Positions 15,421-19,631 of a stretch of 19,631 nt of DNA are shown here, in pieces. The position numbers and the translations under genes were made by a program. Source of the stretch: Pseudomonadota bacterium (GTDB lineage: Bacteria > Desulfobacterota > Desulfobacteria > Desulfobacterales > Desulfobacteraceae); contig JAHJDU010000200.1 of NCBI GenBank assembly GCA_018812385.1, forward strand, positions 1 to 19,631, read 5' to 3'. Below the pieces are notes generated by a model, which worked only from the letters and a program-made list of their open reading frames with translations, made no database searches and was not told where the DNA came from. Position 1 is the stretch's first letter. Each line of letters opens with the position of its first letter.

Positions 15421-15444
15421 GGTTATAGCCATTCTTCTTTTTTT
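15397..15444 (+). terminator. Rho-independent terminator
   Basis: Perfect stem AAGAAGAATG (15398-15407) / CATTCTTCTT (15430-15439), extendable by one A-T pair, with a 22-base loop and a T7 tract (15438-15444). It is the first good terminator after the cytochrome operon and lies inside the end of the gene remnant. The following 15445-15618 is T-rich with no supported gene. Confidence 0.66.
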
Positions 15445-15618
15445 AGAAGTCTGGATACAGGACTTTATTGCCAGTTTTGTTTTGTTGCGAGTTACCCTGC
15501 CATATCCCGCCTTTTTTTTTAAAACATCATGCTTTGTTTTATTTGAGGTATTTTTGTTGTCATTTTATTCCATATCATCTAACTATGGCTTTTTTACTTT
15601 TAATCAAAAAGGATTTCC

Positions 15619-16524
15619 ATGCCCTGGACAGGTGAATTAATCGCCATTGGCACTGTATTTTGCTGGACCATCAGTATACAGTTTTTCGAAGCTGCGTCCA
15701 AAAGAGTAGGGGCAATTCCCGTCAATATTATCAGGCTCACTGTCGCTTTGATACTTTTCAGTCTTTTGTTATTTTTCAAACATGGACATATCCTGCCTGT
15801 TCAATTTCCAGCCCATGCCTGGTTTTATCTTTCTCTTTCAGGAATCATCGGTTTTTTCATAGGAGATATTTTCCTTTTCAAGGCCCTTGTTGAAATAGGA
15901 CCAAGGGTTACCATGCTGATCTTTAGTCTGTCTGCACCCACAGCAGCCTTAATCGGGTGGTCATTTTTAGATGAAACATATGTCCTTCATCAATGGCTGG
16001 GTATGTTTGTCACTCTTTTTGGCGTGGGGATTGTCATCCTTGAAAAAAATCAAAAAGCTTCAAACCTTAAAATCAGAAGCATCTCGTTAAAAGGTGTTCT
16101 GTTTGGATTTGGGGGAATGATCGGACAGGCTGTCGGATATATTTTAAGCAAAACCGGCATGCAGACAGATTCAGGATATCTGGATGCCTTTGCTGCAACC
16201 CAGATACGGGTGATTGCGGCCTTCCTGTGTTTTCTTGTTTTCTTTACTGCCACTGGAAAATGGGGGACTATTAAAACTGCTGTAAAAGATACCAGGGCTG
16301 TATTATTTACGGCCACAGGTTCTGTCTTCGGCCCGTTTTTAGGGGTATCTCTCTCCCTTCTGGTCCTTCATTATCTTACAACGGGGGTGGCCTCCACATT
16401 TCTATCCCTTGTCCCGATTTTCATTATCCCATTTTCAATTTTTCTTCACAAAGAACACGTTTCCATCAGGGCATTTGCCGGAGCCGTGACTGCAGTATTT
16501 GGTATTTATCTTCTGATGGTGTAA
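15619..16524 (+). CDS. EamA/DMT-superfamily permease
   Basis: Inner-membrane transporter of the drug/metabolite superfamily, 301 aa with about ten hydrophobic segments in two repeated EamA halves (residues ~1-140 and ~150-300). Typical features are the N-terminal GELIAIGTVFCWTISI, the first-half closing DETYVLHQWLGMFVTLFGVGIVIL, and the second-half HKEHVSIRAFAGAVTAVFGIYLL. The substrate cannot be predicted. AAAGGA lies 8 bases upstream of the ATG. It stands alone on the plus strand, 177 bases before the radical SAM gene. A 7-bp inverted repeat AACCCAT (16523-16529) / ATGGGTT (16547-16553) begins within its stop codon but lacks a T run. Confidence 0.88.
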   Translation: MPWTGELIAIGTVFCWTISIQFFEAASKRVGAIPVNIIRLTVALILFSLLLFFKHGHILPVQFPAHAWFYLSLSGIIGFFIGDIFLFKALVEIGPRVTMLIFSLSAPTAALIGWSFLDETYVLHQWLGMFVTLFGVGIVILEKNQKASNLKIRSISLKGVLFGFGGMIGQAVGYILSKTGMQTDSGYLDAFAATQIRVIAAFLCFLVFFTATGKWGTIKTAVKDTRAVLFTATGSVFGPFLGVSLSLLVLHYLTTGVASTFLSLVPIFIIPFSIFLHKEHVSIRAFAGAVTAVFGIYLLMV

Positions 16525-16701
16525 CCCATCTAATTGGCGGATATTAATGGGTTGATCCAGGTCACCGGCCGCTATTTTTCCCAATCTTTTCTGGTTTAAA
16601 AAATATGGGAAATCATTGCCAGGATTGTAATCCAAAGGGTTATCTTATATGATGCGCCACATGAATACAGGATACAAACCTTAAAAATACAGGCATTAAC
16701 C

Positions 16702-18417
16702 ATGTTTCTACCCACAACAAAACAAGAGGTAAAAAAGCTCAACTGGAGCCAGCTTGATGTAATCCTTGTGACAGGGGACTCTTATATTGATTCACCTTTT
16801 ATTGGCATTGCCATCATAGGCAAAGTTCTTGTGGATAAAGGATTTCGCGTGGGAATCATTGCACAGCCGGACATGGATAGTAAAACAGATATTTCAAGAC
16901 TGGGGGAACCGGTTCTTTTCTGGGGAATTACAGGGGGCTGTGTGGATTCCATGGTTACAAATTACACGGCCTTGAAAAAAAGAAGGAAAAAAGACGATTA
17001 TACCCCGGGAGGTTATAATAACCGACGTCCTGACAGGGCAGTGATTGCCTATTCCAATCTTGTCAGAAAATATTTCAAAAATACCCGCCCCATTGTCCTG
17101 GGCGGAATTGAAGCAAGCCTGAGGCGAATCGCCCATTATGATTTCTGGTCAAACAAAATTCGAAGATCCATCCTTTTTGATGCAAAAGCAGACTATCTCT
17201 TGTTTGGTATGGCCCACAACTCCATTGTCAAATTTGCAGATGCTTTAAAAGACAATAAAGACCCAGAATCTTTGAACGGTGTTGCATTTATTTCAAAGGA
17301 AAAAAATGGAAAAGAACTGCCCTCTTTTGAAGCCGTACAAAAAAACAGGGATGACTATATTAAAAGTTTTCACACATTTTATGAAAACAATGATCCCATA
17401 ACCGCGCAAAGACTTTGTCAACAGCACAATGACCGCTATCTGGTATTAAACCCGCCTGAACCCTATAGTACCACAAACGAACTTGATCATATCCATTCTC
17501 TTGGGTTTGAAAGAGACCTTCATCCGTTTTATAAAAAGTTTGGAACAGTCAAAGCTCTGGATACTATAAGATTTTCCATTCCCACCCATTATGGCTGTTA
17601 TGGTGAGTGTAATTTTTGCGCCATTTCCGTTCACCAGGGACAAACGGTAAGGTTTCGAAGTGAAGACTCCATTATAAATGAAGCCAAAGCCATTTCACAA
17701 CTTAAAGATTTTAAAGGATATATCACTGATCTTGGAGGCCCCACTGCAAATATGTATGGGTTTGAATGCAAAAAAAAACTGAAAAAAGGAGCTTGCCAGG
17801 ATAAGCGCTGCCTCTTTCCTGAACCCTGTAAAAGCCTTGTCCCTGATCATTCAAAACAGATGAAGCTTATCCAGAAAATCAAAAAACTACCAGGCATTAA
17901 AAAGGTCTTTATCAGCTCGGGCATCCGTTATGATCTAATATTAAATGACAAAAAACACGGGGAAGCATACCTTGAAAAAATCGTAAAAGACAATGTTTCA
18001 GGTCAAATGAAAATAGCGCCGGAACATACTATGCCCCATGTTTTAAACTTAATGGGCAAACAAAATATTGACCTGCTCTTACAATTTAAAAACAAATTTG
18101 ATTCATTGAGTAAAAAAGCTGAAAAAAAACAATTTTTAACCTATTATTTAATCGCTGCCCACCCAGGGTGTAATATGAAAGACATGGATGCTTTAAAACA
18201 ATTTACCATTCAAAAGCTTAAGATGACACCTGAACAGGTTCAGATTTTTACCCCATCCCCTTCAACCTATTCGACTCTGATGTATTATACGGGGTTGAAT
18301 CCTTTTTCCATGACCCCTATATTTGTTGAAAAAAATCCTGTGAATAAGGAAAAACAAAAAAATGCTGTTACAAAAAAACCGCCTCACAACGATTATAAGA
18401 TAAAAAATCTTAAATAG
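16702..18417 (+). CDS. YgiQ-family (UPF0313) radical SAM protein
   Basis: Radical SAM enzyme of unknown reaction. It is 571 aa and starts with the family N-terminus MFLPTTKQEVKKLNWSQLDV, which fixes the ATG although no good ribosome binding site is visible. An N-terminal B12-binding-like region includes LVTGDSYIDSPFIGIAIIG and GGIEASLRRIAHYDFWS. The cluster motif Cys299-x3-Cys303-x2-Cys306 (CYGECNFC) binds the SAM-coordinating [4Fe-4S] cluster. A second cysteine group follows (C at FECKKK, ACQDKRC, EPC), characteristic of the family. The C-terminal APEHTMPHVLNLMGK and FTPSPSTYSTLMYYTGLNPF are also conserved. The 177-base upstream gap holds a 7-bp inverted repeat TTTCCCA (16577-16583) / TGGGAAA (16616-16622) and no gene. 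Confidence 0.92.
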   Translation: MFLPTTKQEVKKLNWSQLDVILVTGDSYIDSPFIGIAIIGKVLVDKGFRVGIIAQPDMDSKTDISRLGEPVLFWGITGGCVDSMVTNYTALKKRRKKDDYTPGGYNNRRPDRAVIAYSNLVRKYFKNTRPIVLGGIEASLRRIAHYDFWSNKIRRSILFDAKADYLLFGMAHNSIVKFADALKDNKDPESLNGVAFISKEKNGKELPSFEAVQKNRDDYIKSFHTFYENNDPITAQRLCQQHNDRYLVLNPPEPYSTTNELDHIHSLGFERDLHPFYKKFGTVKALDTIRFSIPTHYGCYGECNFCAISVHQGQTVRFRSEDSIINEAKAISQLKDFKGYITDLGGPTANMYGFECKKKLKKGACQDKRCLFPEPCKSLVPDHSKQMKLIQKIKKLPGIKKVFISSGIRYDLILNDKKHGEAYLEKIVKDNVSGQMKIAPEHTMPHVLNLMGKQNIDLLLQFKNKFDSLSKKAEKKQFLTYYLIAAHPGCNMKDMDALKQFTIQKLKMTPEQVQIFTPSPSTYSTLMYYTGLNPFSMTPIFVEKNPVNKEKQKNAVTKKPPHNDYKIKNLK

Positions 18418-18542
18418 GCCTGACCGATAATGCTTTTTCCAACCTATTTGTAAAATTCATTTTAAATTAATTCCCAGTTTCACAGGATCACGATCTGGGG
18501 GTTTTAGTTTAAATTCAGGATTCAAGCAATTAGAAAATTCCA

Positions 18543-18600
18543 TTGACAAACAATTTTGAATGGTTTAACCATTGACATTATAAATTAATATAAGAATACT
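18543..18600 (+). promoter_or_regulatory. Promoter region with palindrome before the FAD/[2Fe-2S] oxidoreductase
   Basis: TTGACA (18572-18577) is followed after 17 bases by AATACT (18595-18600; 4 of 6). An alternative pair is TTGAAT (18556-18561) and TATAAA (18580-18585) with an 18-base spacer. A perfect 7-1-7 palindrome AATGGTT-T-AACCATT (18559-18573) overlaps the first -35, an operator-like position for a repressor. ATTGACA is repeated at 18542-18548 and 18571-18577. Confidence 0.5.
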
Positions 18601-18632
18601 CTTAATATTTTTTTTGAATTACAGGATAGAAT

Positions 18633-19631
18633 ATGACAAATAATAGAATCAAAGCCCACCCGATTTTAGATGTTCCCGAAAAAGAGACTGTCTCTTTTTA
18701 TTGGGACAAATCAAAACTTGTGGCAATAAAAGATGAAATGATCTCATCTGCACTTTTTGCAAACAACATCAAAATATTCGGTCATCACCATAAAGACGGT
18801 TCTGCCCAGGGAATTTTTTGTGCCAACGGCCAATGCGCAAAATGCACGGTCATTGCCAATGGCGTACCAGTTAAAGCGTGTGTGACCGCTGTCAAAGAAA
18901 ACATGATTGTGGAAAGTGTTAAAGGGCTGCCCAGGCTTCCTGATGTGGATGAAAACCCTGAAATCAGCAATATTGAACATATAGCCATTGATGTGCTTAT
19001 CATTGGCGGCGGGCCTGCAGGATTGTCAGCATCCATTCAATTGGAAGAACATAAGATCAACACCATTCTTGTGGATGATAAAAATGAACTTGGCGGAAAG
19101 CTTGTTCTGCAGACCCATAAATTTTTTGGTTCCCAGGAAGACTCCCATGCCGGCATGCGCGGCATGGACATCGGCCGCATGCTGGCCCAAAAGGTTGAAG
19201 CAGGCTCCCATATCAAGGTATGGAAGAACAGCACTGCTCTTTATGTGTTTGATGACCAAAAAGTGGGAATACTCAAAGACGGGGTCTATAAAATTGTCAC
19301 CCCAAAAGTAATTTTAAATGCTGCCGGGGCCAGGGAAAAATTCTTAAGATTCAAAGGCAATTCATTGTCCGGGGTATATGGTGCCGGAGCCTTCCAGACC
19401 CTTGTGAACAGGGATCTTGTCAAACCCACGGAAAAACTCTTTATCATCGGCGGCGGTAATGTGGGTATTATTGCAGGGTACCATGCATTACAGGCCGGCA
19501 TAAATGTCGTGGGCCTTGCAGAAGCCCTTCCCCAATGCGGGGGATACAAAGTTCATGAAGACAAGCTCAAACGGCTTGGTGTTCCCATATATACTTCCCA
19601 TTCAATTGTATCAGCCAATGGGAAAGAATCG
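18633..19631 (+). CDS. [2Fe-2S]/FAD pyridine-nucleotide-type oxidoreductase, 5' part (cut by window end)
   Basis: Open for 333 codons from ATG 18633 to the edge of the window without a stop. Residues ~15-100 form a [2Fe-2S] domain with ligands Cys63, Cys68, Cys71 (CANGQCAKC) and Cys83, as in the N-terminal Fer2_4-type domains of sarcosine-oxidase-alpha-like and HcnA-like proteins. An FAD Rossmann motif LIIGGGPAGLSA starts near residue 122, followed by a second dinucleotide motif FIIGGGNVG (about 270-278). The order [2Fe-2S], FAD, NAD(P) fits a fused amine or opine dehydrogenase-type subunit; the physiological substrate is unknown and the 3' half is missing. AGGA about 7 bases before the ATG supports the start. 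Confidence 0.85.
   Translation, partial: MTNNRIKAHPILDVPEKETVSFYWDKSKLVAIKDEMISSALFANNIKIFGHHHKDGSAQGIFCANGQCAKCTVIANGVPVKACVTAVKENMIVESVKGLPRLPDVDENPEISNIEHIAIDVLIIGGGPAGLSASIQLEEHKINTILVDDKNELGGKLVLQTHKFFGSQEDSHAGMRGMDIGRMLAQKVEAGSHIKVWKNSTALYVFDDQKVGILKDGVYKIVTPKVILNAAGAREKFLRFKGNSLSGVYGAGAFQTLVNRDLVKPTEKLFIIGGGNVGIIAGYHALQAGINVVGLAEALPQCGGYKVHEDKLKRLGVPIYTSHSIVSANGKES

Noticed and set aside
15374..15640. An 88-codon plus-strand open frame between the cytochrome operon and the permease
   Set aside because: Only its first ~16 codons look protein-like and belong to the remnant frame starting at 15218; the rest is T-rich, includes a terminator and overlaps the permease start.
18744..19549. 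Antisense open frames over the right-end oxidoreductase
   Set aside because: The plus-strand frame from 18633 is continuous, has clear Fe-S and dinucleotide motifs and a ribosome binding site; the antisense frames are shadows.

Overview
The window looks like a chromosomal segment of a low-to-moderate GC Gram-negative anaerobe, most likely a Desulfobacterales-type deltaproteobacterium (Desulfobacula/Desulfobacter-like). This is an inference from several things: multihaem c-type cytochromes with a lipoprotein signal and a NapC/NrfH-type quinol dehydrogenase, a LolA lipoprotein carrier, a small 4.5S-type SRP RNA, and frequent TTG/GTG starts with AGGAGG-like ribosome binding sites. No phage, CRISPR array or intact transposase was found.

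Layout. 1-930: a small exported N-acetylmuramoyl-L-alanine amidase, then tRNA-Pro(UGG). 940-3880: the SRP RNA gene with a strong sigma70-type promoter, then grpE-dnaK closed by a rho-independent terminator. 3900-6200: an acyl-CoA synthetase followed by lolA. 6267-9011 (minus): a compact operon radA-rlmE-yebC, in which radA and rlmE overlap by one base. 9012-9412: a 400-base gap whose right-hand part is a GC-richer, nested inverted-repeat element that may be a structured RNA. 9410-10705 (minus): a CrtI/phytoene-desaturase-like FAD oxidoreductase, divergent from a two-component pair. 10854-12993: a 7-TM sensor histidine kinase and a response regulator with an unusual winged-helix output domain. 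12994-13113: a perfect 11-bp palindrome, a second half site 32 bp downstream, a consensus -10 box and a 15-bp-period direct repeat. 13156-15138: an octahaem lipoprotein cytochrome c and a pentahaem NapC/NrfH-like membrane cytochrome. 15138-15444: a large inverted repeat, a decayed gene remnant and a terminator. 15619-18417: an EamA/DMT-type permease and a YgiQ-type radical SAM protein. 18633 to the right edge: the 5' part of a [2Fe-2S]/FAD pyridine-nucleotide-type oxidoreductase, cut by the window.

How it works together. The most coherent candidate system is 10854-15138. A membrane sensor kinase and its regulator lie immediately upstream of a promoter with phased palindromic sites. That promoter drives a two-gene electron-transfer operon that would take electrons from the quinol pool through the pentahaem anchor protein to an eight-haem periplasmic lipoprotein. 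The terminal substrate cannot be read from the sequence. The rest is mainly housekeeping: protein targeting and folding (SRP RNA, grpE-dnaK), lipoprotein trafficking (lolA), recombination repair and ribosome maturation (radA-rlmE), and a YebC-family factor.
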